In this document: piece by piece, positions 45,496 to 56,376 of the stretch
Position numbering within the stretch: position 1 is the first letter of the stretch
Layout: every line of letters begins with the position of its first letter
From: Agrypnia vestita
Lineage: Eukaryota; Arthropoda; Insecta; Trichoptera; Phryganeidae
Assembly (NCBI GenBank): GCA_016648135.1
Contig: JADDOH010010209.1
Coordinates: 1 to 64,000, forward strand
Direction: 5' to 3'
Length of the DNA stretch: 64,000 nucleotides
The notes under the pieces: model-generated
What the model saw: the letters and a program-made list of their open reading frames with translations, nothing else
Databases searched by the model: none
Told to the model about the DNA's origin: nothing
Made by a program: the position numbers and the translations under genes

Positions 45496-48418
45496 GTAAG
45501 TGTATTACATTAATTTTAATGTCACCACTTTTGCAACCAGCCAGGTTTAATAAATTATTTAAACTCTAGTTTAAAGTGTTTATTTTGTGCTATGCAAGTA
45601 CAAAAGTCGTACATTTTTAGTGTTCTAACAAGTCGCGGTCTTTGACCCGAGCTGTAAATTATTGAATGTGCATTTTGAACCGATTTTTACCACGAAATGC
45701 CAAAATGCAAACTTGGTAAAATCAAGATATTTTTAATACAGAATTTTTGTGTTTTTGGGAGGTTTCCGGGTTTAATATACCATTAAACAAACTGCTTTAA
45801 AATTAGCACGATATGAAAGCGCTCCACATATTGATTTTAAAACTGGGTCATTTAGAATTTTATTTTTAAATAGTAATTAACGTATTTTTAATAAAAAAAC
45901 TAACTTTTTAAATAGTGGTTGAAGGCTCAAAGTGCGCGAGTAAATACAATATATTGTTTAAAATTATCTCTTTATATGAATGAGTAAAAAGCATTTTAAA
46001 ATCATCAAAAACATAAAAAAATTTGCAAATTTAAAAATTTATAACTTTGTTAATAATGAAAATTTCTCAGTTATTTTAGTTCAGTTTTATCATCATAATA
46101 CTAGCTTTTTACTCGTAAGAAAACATATTCTGCGTAAATATAAATACGTATAACAGTAACTATTGAATATTTCTAAGACGCTGAAAACGAATTTTTGGCA
46201 GCGGCCTGTTGATTAACGCTTATATTTTCTTAATTATTTTTAAACAATTTTCAGTTTATTATAATTTTATAGAAGAACAAAGGTTCTATATAAGTTATTG
46301 TCCTAAGAAAAATATAGTCTAATTTATACATTTTGATATAAATGAATAATTAAAACCCACATTTTCAAAAAAAAAACAACGTAATGTGGATTTCCAGTAA
46401 CAAAATAAAATATATACGTACATATTATTCAGGTAGTGGACAATGAAACAGATAGAATAAATTGGGGTTTAATTTAAAATCATTCCCTTATAATGTGAAC
46501 TTAGTATACCATACCAGAATCAGTACCATTTTTTTTTTAAATACATACCTACACATTACGCAAAAAAGTTTTCTTAACCATGATGTCATCGAACCGAACC
46601 GACAATTAATTGTTCCGCTAACAGAAATTCCAACTAATTTACTCAAAAGTAACCGTATACGAAGCTTCAGGAACAGTAGATTTTTTGCCAGAGAAAAATT
46701 GATGCGCGTATCAATGCCACATTCATTACCATCGTATGTATAATCAGCTGGTTGTATCCACTGCTGGTTGAAGACCTCCCCAAACGTCTCCCACTTTTCT
46801 GTCTATGTTCCGCTGCAAACTATGCAGAGTTTGATTAGTCAATTCTGTGTTTTATGGAAGGCTCTACCACTGGATGACTGCAATGTCCAGCGATTTTCCG
46901 TCCTTATAAACTACTTAGTCATTTTTTTAGTTGTTAATTTCTTAGTCACATTCCTGCCTCTTCGTATGATGCCACACATGTATCTTTCTATGTCTTTTTT
47001 GTTAAGAGTCCATGTTTCGCAGCCATACATTCAATGGTACATTTTTCTATTAATCTCCAATACTCTTTTTTAAAAATTAGATTCAATAAACTTAACTTTA
47101 TTTTATTTTATGATAAATTCGTGCAATAAAAATGTATTCATTTTTATTTTTTAAGATTATTAAACACAAGTGCTTGAAAACTAAAACTAATTTAGAAAAA
47201 ATACTGTCTGTCCTTTTCGTAAACACCTTGCTTTGAAAGGGACATAGAGGAACGTTCATGAAAAAGTAGGATTTATTAATTGAATTAAAAATATATTGTC
47301 TTCAAGAAGAGCAAAATGATGTTGTGGTGACAATATTAATATAATTAATAAAAATCGTCTTTGTTTTTACCACTTATGTATTGATACATTCAAAAATTTT
47401 AACATGTTTCAGAGCCCATGGCCCCTTCGCCAAGATACAATCTACTTTTTAGGTATACTGAGTATATATTGAGCACCTATACATTGTATCCTGACGAAAC
47501 ATGTTGATATTTTTCAATACATAAGTGGTGAAACCGAAGTTCATTTTTATTAATTATAATAAAAAAAATTTGGCTGTTAGTGTAGTGACGCGTAATACGT
47601 AGACATATAAAAATACACGTACACGTTACGCTGTATGTATTCCACGTTTCGTAAATGTTATCTGCCCGACTTGTTTACTTCCATTTGCGGCAATTATTTT
47701 AGTGTACAATCTCATCTAAGTTCTAAATTCTCTGCGGATCAAATTTGTTTACTTGCATGACACGTTCTAGATTTGTGAACTGGTGAAGTGCCCCATCCCT
47801 TCCGTAATCAATGTCCCTTTCAAGGAAACGCGTGACTTTTATATAAATATATAACACAGTCCTCTTATATTAAGGAAAAAGTGGTGAAACTTACTTTTAA
47901 ATAATTTAAGAAAGTGGTCTTAATTAGTGATTCGTAATTATCGATGCATTTGTTATAACTTGTTGTAGAATTTAAATTTAAAATATTTCATAAAATTTAC
48001 TTTCATGCTCTAAAAACTTGCAACACGTCTAATTAGCCGACGTGGGACCGAGATGCATAGCCACATCCGGTCTGTTTTGAAATTTCCTTTTGAAATTCAT
48101 ATTCTAAAGTCCGAATATGCCTCTATTATTAAAGGCACTTATTACTAAAGGTTGAGACATCCGGATGAGAGTCGCTTGTATTAGCAGCATCATCGAACTT
48201 GGAATTTTCAGATGCTATGCTCCGCATACCTGGAGCCCGCCGCGGCCCTGGTCGGCTGCAACCAGTGCGGGCCGCTGAACGTCCGGTGCCTCAGCAAGTC
48301 CAGCGTCATGTCCTGCATCAGTACCTTCAAGCCCATCATCACCCGCTGCCCCGCGGGGACCTACTGCGACGTGAACAAGCTGCCCTGGTGCCACAAGGAC
48401 TACAGACCTCTCTGCTAA
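45463..48418 (+). CDS. small secreted eight-cysteine peptide (chitin-binding type 2-like)
   Basis: Complete two-exon gene: 45463-45495 (11 codons) and 48212-48418 (68 codons plus stop), phase 0, 79 aa. Residues 1 to about 26 form a signal peptide (MKVSVGILFVV / MLCSAYLEPAAALVG). The mature part holds eight cysteines: CNQC, VRC, MSC, TRCPAGTYC, PWC and the last residue C. CPAGTYCD...C resembles the end of a CBM14/peritrophin-A type domain, but the spacing is short and the aromatic chitin-binding residues are not obvious. It may bind chitin, or be a cysteine-rich defence or cuticular peptide; function not assigned. Exon 2 is GC-rich. A TATA box lies at 45365 and AATAAA at 48549. The 2.7-kb intron holds repeat debris. 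Confidence 0.86.
46920..47060 (-). mobile_element. short LINE ORF2 fragment
   Basis: Minus-strand reading YGCETWTLNKKDIERYMCGI followed by IRRGRN matches the YG-ETWTL-K-----L..-----LR--- segment seen downstream of the reverse transcriptase in insect LINEs. Confidence 0.6.
47368..47530. repeat. inverted repeat with CTGACGAAAC motif
   Basis: CCACTTATGTATTGATACAT...TTTTAACATGTTTC (about 47368-47414) and GAAACATGTTGATATTTTTC...AATACATAAGTGG (47496-47530) are inverted. CCTGACGAAACATGTTG looks like a hammerhead core with stem II deleted, reminiscent of Penelope terminal sequence, but this is speculative. Confidence 0.5.
48212..48418 (+). CDS. secreted peptide exon 2 (mature cysteine-rich part)
   Basis: Acceptor GGAATTTTCAG ends at 48211; exon begins ATG CTA TGC and ends at TAA 48416-48418. 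Translated alone it would start with a Met (68 aa), but joining to exon 1 gives a proper signal peptide. Confidence 0.88.
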   Translation: MLCSAYLEPAAALVGCNQCGPLNVRCLSKSSVMSCISTFKPIITRCPAGTYCDVNKLPWCHKDYRPLC

Positions 48419-48548
48419 CTTCGACGTCTTTACTTGGTGTGATCAGTGACCGCGTAAGTGGCAGGGCCGTAGTTAATAGTCAGCTTGCCATGTTTTGACT
48501 TATACAACGTGAAATTGTATGTATTTATAAAATTGTTTTAGGAAATAT

Positions 48549-48554
48549 AAATAA
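48549..48554 (+). terminator. poly(A) signal of secreted peptide gene
   Basis: AATAAA about 130 bp after the stop, followed by another AATAAA-like sequence; A/T-rich downstream. Confidence 0.6.
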
Positions 48555-48659
48555 AAATAAAAATGCATTCTTAAATGAACTGTTACAAGCGTAATTCTTA
48601 TTATTCCTTTCTCCCCCTAACCATATTTTAAAACTATACTTATTCCTCTCAATATCTTC

Positions 48660-49160
48660 TTATTTTTCCTTTTCTTTTTTGTAGATCTGTTGATCTGTTC
48701 TGGGATGACGAGGTCCAGCTATTCCTCCATCTTTTCGGTGGTCTTCCCGTAGGCGTTGTCCAGGGGGAATTTCATTCGCTGCTGTATGCACGAGTCTGTC
48801 ACTGTCCATTCTGGCTACGTGATCCCGCCAGAATCTCCTTCTGGATCTACTCCATCGTGCTATGTCCTCTATTTTGCAAATTTTCCTTATGTCTTCATTT
48901 CGGACACGGTCACGTAGCGTTTTTCCAGTAATGGATCTCAGCACCTTCATTTCAGTTTTTCTTTTCTCATCTCATCTCAGAAGGAGATTCCTCTGTAGTT
49001 TTCAGGGTTATTCTTTTGTCCTTTCTTAAATATAGGTGTTGTGATGCTTGATCTCCATTCGTCCGGTATTTTGTTATTTTACACCAACATATATATATAC
49101 ACCATGATATATACACCAACAGCAAGTATTTTGTTAAATAACTCAATATAATGTGCCAAA
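48660..49160 (-). mobile_element. internally deleted LINE ORF2 relic
   Basis: Minus strand: KIPDEWRSSITTPIFKKGQK then NNPENYRGIS (start of the reverse transcriptase domain) is followed directly by MKVLRSITGKTLRDRVRNED and IARWSRSRRRFWRDHVARMD (C-terminal part). The whole RT palm is missing, so this is a deleted copy. A TA-rich microsatellite interrupts the upstream part at about 49085-49110. Confidence 0.78.
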
Positions 49161-49289
49161 AAAGTAAAGGTAATGTGGTCATTAGGGTGGAAGTTCATTA
49201 AGTACTCAATCTTTAATCACTCGCAGCTGACGAAAAATACTCTACGTTTATTACAAATTGCCAAAGTGCTCGTATTGCCAAATGAGTTG

Positions 49290-50045
49290 GAGCTCTGTCC
49301 GATTCTCTTACAAATAATAATAATATTGGATTATTTATATAGCGCCATTTTTTGTGAAAATTTCACCTCAAGGGCGCTTTACACACAAAAAACTCTTACA
49401 TGCTAAAATCATAGAATAACAAAATGAAAAATAACACGAAAAAGAAAAGAGAAAGTAAAACAGCTTAAATCATAAAATAGTAAAAGAAAACAACGAATAT
49501 TAAAAACGTTCTGGGAAAGATTTTGTAAACAAGTGCGTTTTAAGTCTTTTCTTAAATAAAGTCTCTGAATCCGTGTTTCTTATCAGGGAAGGCAAAGAGG
49601 CACCCTTTGGGGCCCGCCACCGCAAATGCCCGTTCGCTGAACCTAGTTTTCTGGAACTGACTTGCCGATTCCACAACTCTTCCCACCGCTGAAGTAGACC
49701 TGGGAGTTTGACGTCTCCCATTTGTGTTGTCTGGAATACCGAGCTCCTGAAGATGCAGAAACGCCATGTTACGAGTTGCCTTGTACATCAACCAACACAG
49801 TTTGAACTCTACTCTCTCAGGAAAACGAAGCCAGCGCAATGCTCGCAGGAGACATGTTATCTGATGTTTTGATATTTTGAGTTCCATATATTATCCGTGC
49901 TGCAGCGTTTAGAACAGATTGTAGTCTATCGAGCTGAAAAATCGGTAGGCCAGCGTAGATACCATTGCAGTAGTCCACACGTGATTAATGAGTAAACGGG
50001 TAACCTCAGACGGAAGATGTCTGCGATAAAAATTAAGGTTGTTAT
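49290..50045 (-). mobile_element. CR1/L2-like LINE 3' part
   Basis: Minus strand reads LQSVLNAAARIIYGTQNIK-like, then LRALRWLRFPERVEFKLCWL, MYKATRN, HLQELGIPDNTN, then FSERAFAVAGPK and SLIRNTDSETLFKKRLKTHL. This is the classic ORF2 end of CR1/L2/Rex-type LINEs; two frames are needed, so it is frameshifted. The 3' UTR contains AAAGCGCCCTTGAGGTG and GGCGCTATATAAAT followed by a TTATTATTATT repeat tail, as in this clade. Confidence 0.82.
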
Positions 50046-50065
50046 TACGGTCGTTGGACATATTT

Positions 50066-50520
50066 AACTGTAAATAGTTTCGGATATTTTATACGAATCT
50101 CGACGTTTTGTTGAATACTTATTCAACGTCATCAGAAGGACGACCTTTACCTGCGGAGGTGGAGGTCGGACTGATTAGGTGCTGCTTTCTAGGGCGTAAA
50201 TTGTATGCACTTTGTTATGGAGTGTTCTCTTCTTCTACAGTAGAGGTCGCCAGTGTGCAATATGTACTAGTTACGTCAGCGGATTTTACTGCGACTTCTC
50301 TCAAGGGTTGAATCAATGTCGTTAGAACAGGGCGCCAAATACTTGATAGTTTGTAACTGTCATCTCTATTGAAATTAGGATGTTTGTATATTTCATTGGA
50401 CTCCCTCACTAATCTGGGTATAAGGTACGCTTCTGTTGATAAGATTTTTGCCTTGTCAAATCTGATGAAGTGACAGAGATTCCCTTTGGATGTATAAAAT
50501 ATCCGAAACTATTTACAGTT
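50066..50520 (-). mobile_element. Penelope-like element 3' end with inverted terminal segments and hammerhead motif
   Basis: Minus strand: IPRLVRESNEIYKHPNFNRD then DSYKLSSIWRPVLTTL, the conserved end (RE--EI-KH--NFNRD-GYKLS--W-P) of the Penelope GIY-YIG endonuclease ORF, with a stop soon after. AACTGTAAATAGTTTCGGAT (50066) and its inverse ATCCGAAACTATTTACAGTT (50501-50520) frame the unit. Downstream of the ORF a hammerhead-like core is present at 50105-50135. Confidence 0.75.
50105..50135 (-). ncRNA. hammerhead-like core beside Penelope ORF end
   Basis: CTGATGA (50135-50129), then a perfect 7-bp stem GTTGAAT/ATTCAAC with loop AAGT, then AAAAC instead of GAAAC. The G to A change in the second box probably abolishes cleavage. 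Location right after a Penelope ORF end fits the known placement in these retroelements. Confidence 0.55.
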
Positions 50521-51929
50521 AAATCTGATAAAAATTTAGCGGTCACTGGTAATGTGGAAAGACCATCATAAACCAAGTGGATTAATCAAATGGAAACGTT
50601 CATAACTGAGAGCAGGGAGACCACCAGCTTTCGCAGTGGTAGCCGATCGGAGAACCGGATACACACGAGCTCGTAGCGTGAACCGATTAGGGAAAATTGT
50701 TTATTCCTACACTAACTATGTAAATATTATGTTTTTTAATTATGTCTCAACTGGGACACAAACTGGTACGATCCAAATACGACAGGTATGGTGACGACTG
50801 AGAATTATCAGCACGTTTCGGCTGTTTTGGTCATGAAAAGTCGCCATCGTGACATCCGACACGTTTGAATCAACAGACTCATCAATCAGCACACAGTAAA
50901 CAGAGTTAAAAGCGAGATTGATCCAAGCTAAATTAATTATCAAAACAAAAATGTGAGTCAAACACTCTAAACGTAAGCCGTAAGCCCTAAATTATCATTT
51001 ATAAAACTATTCTCGGATTAATTGTATTATATTATACAATACGGTAGCAAAACGTGGGCATGTACAATGATATATTAATCTGTAGATACGTTACAAGCGT
51101 GAAATCTTGGCAACTCAAAAGTAAGGTAATTGCCTTATTTGCATTCGTTGTCGAACGGACCTTCGTTGTGATCAGGCGCGACGCTACGCGGAAAAAGGAA
51201 CAGAGTATCATGCACTATTGTAACAATGAATATGTTATTTTAGTCACCGTGACTTCAAATTACCTGATTTTTCTGTGCTGTGATTTGTTGCTACATATGA
51301 AAGCCGGCTAGTATAGGAATAACGTATCTATATTATAATACATCAATGGGCATATACTTCTACTATACCGCCTGTACTACTTACTACAAGGATCACGTCT
51401 AATCCCTTTATTCTTCTTTCTTCCTTTTTTAGTTTAGCAGTAGTTTAGCTTCCTGGTAGATCGAGTGCATTTGATTGTTTAAGGAAGTAGCATAGCTTTT
51501 AGTTGTCAAAGGGTGGTTTTTGAGAGAGAGAATTTAAAAAAACAACAAAAATTAAAAGTACACACAAATAAAATAATGATTTTTTTTCACTATGATCTAT
51601 GTGCAAACCATATAAACATAGATATTTTATTTACGAGTATCTTATCTTTCGTATGTCTGTAGGAGCGATATCGCTGTCATCCTCAGATTCATAGAATATT
51701 TTTACAGAAAAAATCTGTATGTAGCTGAAGATGAATATTACTATTTCGATCAGAAATTTGTCAGGCAAGTCATCATCACACATCTATCAATCAACTATGT
51801 GACATTACGCCCATTTTTTCCAAATTAGTTTTTCTCAAGGTATAATATAAAATCTATATTTCTAAAACTCTATGTCTGTCTGTTTTCTATACAAATCTAC
51901 GCCGTTCGCTGACTCAAATTTTGCACACT

Positions 51930-52430
51930 TATTCTTTAGGATCCGGCGGCTAACAAAGGCGAAATTTCTCCCCCGATATATTTTCCATGCAACTCTGTAA
52001 CGTTCGACCGATTGCATTTTTTTTTGCATTTGCATTTTGCATCATGCAAATCTTTTTAAGATCCGGCGAGTAACATAAACGACATTTTCCCTCTCCCCAT
52101 CAACCCACCCCTTCTCTCTGATATATTTTCTGTACACATCCACACCGTGTCACCGATGTAACTCAAATTCTGCATATTTATTCTTTAGGACCCGGCGGGT
52201 AACATAGACGACATTGACCCCTTCCCCTTTAATCCCACTCCCCTCACACATTTTTTGTACAAATCTAAAACGTTTGACCCATCTGACCCCAGGACCCGGC
52301 GAGTAACTTAGGTGACATTTTCCCCTCCCCTTCACCTCACCTCCTTCCCCGGGTTCTTTATTAACAGATCTGACCCAAATTGTGCATACATATTCTTTAG
52401 GTCCCAGCGAAATACACATTTCTTCCCTGG
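51930..52430. repeat. degenerate tandem repeat, about five units of 105-125 bp
   Basis: Each unit carries (T)TCTTTAGGA(T/C)CCGGCG, GTAACATA-ACGACATTT, a C-rich CCCCTCCCC patch and often ATATTTT-TGTACA. Unit cores are at about 51936, 52060, 52190, 52290 and 52396. No ORF of note; the minus-strand frame 52150-52419 is a consequence of the repeat. Confidence 0.7.
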
Positions 52431-52770
52431 GATCTATCCCAGCCTAGAATAAATGAAAACATTGTTTTTATAAGACTTTGTGAAACAATTGAACCTTTGT
52501 GCCCCCCCACAAACTTATTTTTAACTAAATACTTAATCCTTAGCTAGTAATTGTAGTTGACGGATTTCAAATTGTTTGAAAGGATATCTATCAAAACAAT
52601 TAAACACATGGCTCAGAATCAGTACGAACGTAGACAGAGAATTGTAGACCAAGTTCCACAGGAAGAAGAAGTAGAAAGGTTCGTGGGATAATCGTATCGT
52701 ATAATGTCAACAAACGCTTTTCAAGAGTGACATGCGTACTGACTTCGTACTCATTTAATTTGTATATATA

Positions 52771-54048
52771 TTAGGTCCTTACATATGAAATTGGCGTTTT
52801 GCCGTACTGGCAAATTTGATCTCAAATATCTTCTCTTTGGTTAGGAATTCCAAATCCAAATTTATACAGCTATTTACTCATGTATTTGTGTTTTGAAAAT
52901 TATAATTCATTTGTTTTTTCCTCAATTGTTTTTTTCTTTGCGTCACTCAGTTTACAAAATGAAAAACTTGAAATATTTACGAGTACGAGTTCCACCGTGG
53001 CACCAGTGCTGCAGAAACGGCTCGAAGGATTAATGATGTGTATGGCGACGGTGCCGCAAAAGAAAACACAGTGCGTTTTTGGTTCCAACGTTTTCGTTCT
53101 GGAAATTTCGACCTACAGAACAAGCCCCGTGGACGGCCAGAGACCAAAGTTGATAATGAAGAATTGAAGGCTATTGTGGAAGCGGATCCATCGCAAACCA
53201 CATCCGAGCTAGCTGCAGGCTGCGGTGTTAGTGATAAAACTGTTTTAATCCACTTGAAGCAAATTGGTAAGGTGAAAAAGCTTGAAAGGTGGGTACCTCA
53301 CGAATTGAGTGAAGCAAATCAACAAACGCGCGTTGACTGCTGCGTTGCATTACTCAACCGGCACAATAATGAAGGGATTTTAAATCAAATCATTACCTGT
53401 GATGAAAAGTGGATCCTGTACGATAATCGGAAGCGCTCATCGCAATGGCTGAACCCTGCCGAACCAGCCAAACCATGCCCCAAGCGAAAATTGACTCCAA
53501 AAAAGTTACTTGTGAGCGTTTGGTGGACTAGTGCTGGTGTCGTTCACTACAGCTTTCTTAAATCTGGCCAGACGATTACGGCAGATGTCTATTGTCAGCA
53601 ACTGCAAACCATGATGGAAAAGCTAGCTGCTAAACAACCGAGGCTGGTTAATCGCTCTAGGCCACTACTGCTTCATGATAACGCTAGACCACACACTGCA
53701 CAACAGACGGCTACCAAATTAGAGGAGCTTCAATTGGAATGTCTAAGACATCCACCGTACTCTCCGGACCTTGCCCCAACAGATTACCATTTTTTTCGAA
53801 ATTTGGATAATTTCTTGCAAAGGAAAAAATTCAACTCCGATGGGGCAGTCCAAACCGCCTTCAAAGATTTTATTGATTCCCGTCCGAATGGTTTTTTTAG
53901 TAAAGGGATCGATGAACTACCTATGAGATGGCAAAAGTGCATAGATAGCAATGGTACATACTTTGATTAAATAAATATATTATAATAAAAAAAAATCGGC
54001 TTTATGTTCCTCCCATACTAAACGCCAATTTCATATGTAAGGACCTAA
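52771..54048 (+). mobile_element. mariner element, copy 2 (nearly full length)
   Basis: 1278 bp, TA on both sides, TIRs TTAGGTCCTTACATATGAAA and inverse. Same family as 21357-22500; the two are near-identical outside their different deletions. The single evident lesion is a small deletion near the transposase start. TIR sequence and DD34D class place it among mariner elements close to the types common in insects. Confidence 0.97.
52959..53970 (+). pseudogene. mariner transposase with 5' frameshift, copy 2
   Basis: The ATG at 52959 (MKNLKY...) is out of frame with the main reading frame because, compared with copy 1, 8 bp are missing at about 52974. The main frame is open from 53038 to the stop at 53970 (310 codons). 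In it: helix-turn-helix region SELAAGCGVSDKTVLIHLKQ (57-76), linker WVPHEL (85-90), catalytic D122 (TCDEKW), D214 (LLHDNARPHTA), YSPDLAP (241-247) and D249 (APTDYHFF), with 34 residues between the last two aspartates. All catalytic residues are present. The full-length family protein would be about 339 aa; here only the first paired helix is cut off or frameshifted. Confidence 0.95.
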
Positions 54049-54640
54049 TATAAGTTGATATGAATAAATAAAAGTATATTTGAATTCTGTTATGTGAGGG
54101 GCTTTAGCTATTCTGCAGAAATGAGTGTTTACTGTTTACCTACTTTACCTGTGAGGCCGCCTTATTATCTCTTCGAAGAATCTGTTTACATTTCGAAATA
54201 GATTAAAATAATTAAAAACAAATGATAAAACAGAAAACGCATTACTGTCGCATCTGATAAGCAATTAGTCACACCATATTTACATTTAAATGTGTATTAT
54301 GATAAATTTGTTTTTTGTTTACGTAGCTTTTGTTATTTTTTTTAATTACAATAAATATTTTGAAATTAATTACGGTACCTGCTTATTATACCTAAGTGTT
54401 TTAAGAGCTTAATTTTTCCACTGATTTCCTGGAACACACTTGTGAGTCAAACAATTTTATTTAAGTAAGCTGCAAATACTAGATATTGTACTAAGCGGGT
54501 ATTGTTATTAGGACCTTTAGGACGAGGAGGTTGGGACCAAGACTCGTGTCGCATTTGTACGTGACGTGCACGCAGTTCTCATAAAAACTAAACCTTACGA
54601 AGAAACATGCCATTATAAAAAATGTACCTAAATACCAAAT

Positions 54641-55160
54641 CGCACCTTTAATCATAAAGTGAACTAACTCAAAATTTCTATTTTGTGGGAAAACGCAATC
54701 AAAGTTTGACGTGTTTGCTTAAACAACTTTAATCTGTCATTAAAAAAAAAGAGATAGGTTTTAGGTCGATTCGAAAAGTAGGGTTAATTAGTACAACTAT
54801 CGAACTAATATAATTATGAAGAAAATTATCAATTTCGTAAAAAGGAGTGCGCTAAAATAAACATTTAAAAAAAGTTCGTAGTTATTTCACTTTATGACAA
54901 AAAATTAAATCACAAAATATCGCACCTTTAATCATAAAGTGAATTAACTCAAAATTTCTATTCTAAATCAAAGTTTGACGTTTTTGCTTAAACAACTTTA
55001 AACTGTCATAAAAAAAAGAGAAACGTTTTACGTCGATTCGGAAAGTAGTGTTAATTAGTACATAAATTAGTATATAGAGTAGAGAAAATTATCAATTTCG
55101 TAAAAAGCGCTAAAATAAACATTTAAAAAAAGTTCGTAGTTATTTCACTTTTTGACGAAA
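54641..55160. repeat. tandem duplication of a 280-bp subterminal unit
   Basis: Unit 1 (54641-54920) and unit 2 (54921-55160) share CAAAGTTTGACGT, TTGCTTAAACAACTTTAA, TTAATTAGTACA and AAAAAAAGTTCGTAGTTATT in the same order, differing by small deletions. Confidence 0.82.
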
Positions 55161-55540
55161 AATGAAAATACAAAATATAATCACAGTCGAAGTAATAGCA
55201 AATGTTGCGGCTTTATATTAAATTCACCTAAAAAGTACGTGATACATTTAGATTTCCTGCAGTTTTGGACTAATGAAATTAACTATTGAAAAAATATTTC
55301 TTATTATTTCTATTTTATTAATTTATATTTACCAAAAAATTGCTTGTTAATATTAAAAAGATGTTATGGTTCTTTTTTTATCCGTAATTATTAATTAACT
55401 ATAGTTAATTTTAATTATTATAATACCTTTAACGTTATTATGAAAAAATATGAACTTTAGACTTATATCTTTATAATCAGTCTTAAAAATCAGTTATTAA
55501 TGAGATCTCACTATTATTGGTAACAAATTAACAAAAACAC

Positions 55541-55900
55541 TTAAAATATAGAATTATAAAACCCCGCATAAAAAGAAGGGATCAATCTCTTTGAGATAAG
55601 CTCTTTTAAGTTTTTTTTCTTATTTTCACGCAAATCTTGTCTTTCAAAATAGGCTGCTTGTAGTGATATTTTTGATATTGGTTTCATTTTATTTCTTTTG
55701 TTTCTAAAATTAGCTTTTGAAGTTTTCATCCTTGTATGATATTTTATAAAAAAAAAGAGGTAGGATTTTCTTTCGTTATTTTTAATTCTTTTATATAATT
55801 CCAATTAATACTCTCTCCTTCTGTATTTGTTGTAAAATTATATCCCCACTCGTCTTGTAGTAATTTCAAATCCAGAAATGATTCAAAATTTAATTCTTGA
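55541..55900 (-). pseudogene. C-terminal remnant of an unrecognised element protein
   Basis: A continuous minus-strand frame (about 110 codons) reads FESFLDLKLLQDEWGYNFTT, then NTEGESINWNYIKELKITKE, and ends KRLIPSFYAGFYNSIF and stop. The upstream part is in a frame without its own Met, so it is a truncated gene. The Trp pattern and the basic, Lys-rich middle suggest a transposon-encoded protein, perhaps of the element containing it. No family assigned. Confidence 0.4.
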
Positions 55901-56376
55901 TCTCAATCGGTCAATCGATCGATTGAATCTAAAATCAACGGAGGTTTGGACTTTTTAGCACACTTAATCAAAGTGGTCCGGTGTATATATCAGTCCAGAT
56001 TTTAGGTTTTTCTTAATCTCCTTCTTCGCAGGCTGTGTACGCTATCGGCTTCGTTCTGCGTGTGGCTTCTAATTAGAAATTTGTGTGTGATGCTCCTTAT
56101 GAAGCCGACGTAACTCCGAGTTCAATCACTTACTGAGTATGAACTAGTGCTCGCGCATTACTATAAATGAGAAATATTATATAAAGTACATTTTGAGTTA
56201 GTTCACTTTATGATTAAAGATGCAAAAAAGAGAAATAGTCTCCTATCTCTGTCATTTTTTATCATCGGAACGGTCTGTTAAACTGAATACATTGACCTTG
56301 GGCAGTTAGTCCCCGCCATGATAAAAACCCGTCAAAACTAAATTTTGACTTAGTTCACTTTAGGATTAAAGGTGCG

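Larger units (their letters stand above)
45496..48211. other. intron of secreted peptide gene
   Basis: AT-rich; contains a LINE scrap at 46920-47060 and an inverted repeat at 47368-47530. Frames at 46462-46743 and 46768-47073 are not genes. Confidence 0.6.
54641..56376. mobile_element. 1.7-kb TIR element with duplicated terminal block
   Basis: Terminal block CGCACCTTTAATCATAAAGT + GAACTAACTCAAAATTT occurs at 54641, again in the same direction at 54921 within a 280-bp tandem duplication, and inverted at about 56189-56222 and 56340-56376. The outer pair forms a TIR of about 37 bp. A minus-strand coding remnant lies at 55541-55900. The superfamily was not recognised. Confidence 0.7.

Noticed and set aside
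46462..47073. Two adjacent plus-strand open frames in the peptide-gene intron
   Set aside because: The second is the antisense of a LINE fragment; the first has no motif.
50215..50409. 64-codon minus-strand frame as a host gene
   Set aside because: It matches the C-terminal pattern of Penelope-like retroelement proteins and lies between inverted terminal segments.
52150..52419. 89-codon minus-strand frame with Gly-rich repeats
   Set aside because: Explained by the degenerate tandem repeat.
51930..52430. CRISPR-like spaced repeats
   Set aside because: Units are long, degenerate and contiguous, and the DNA is eukaryotic; no repeat-spacer pattern.
55911..55926. 16-bp palindrome TCAATCGATCGATTGA
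   Set aside because: Single short palindrome, no partner or context; may be chance.
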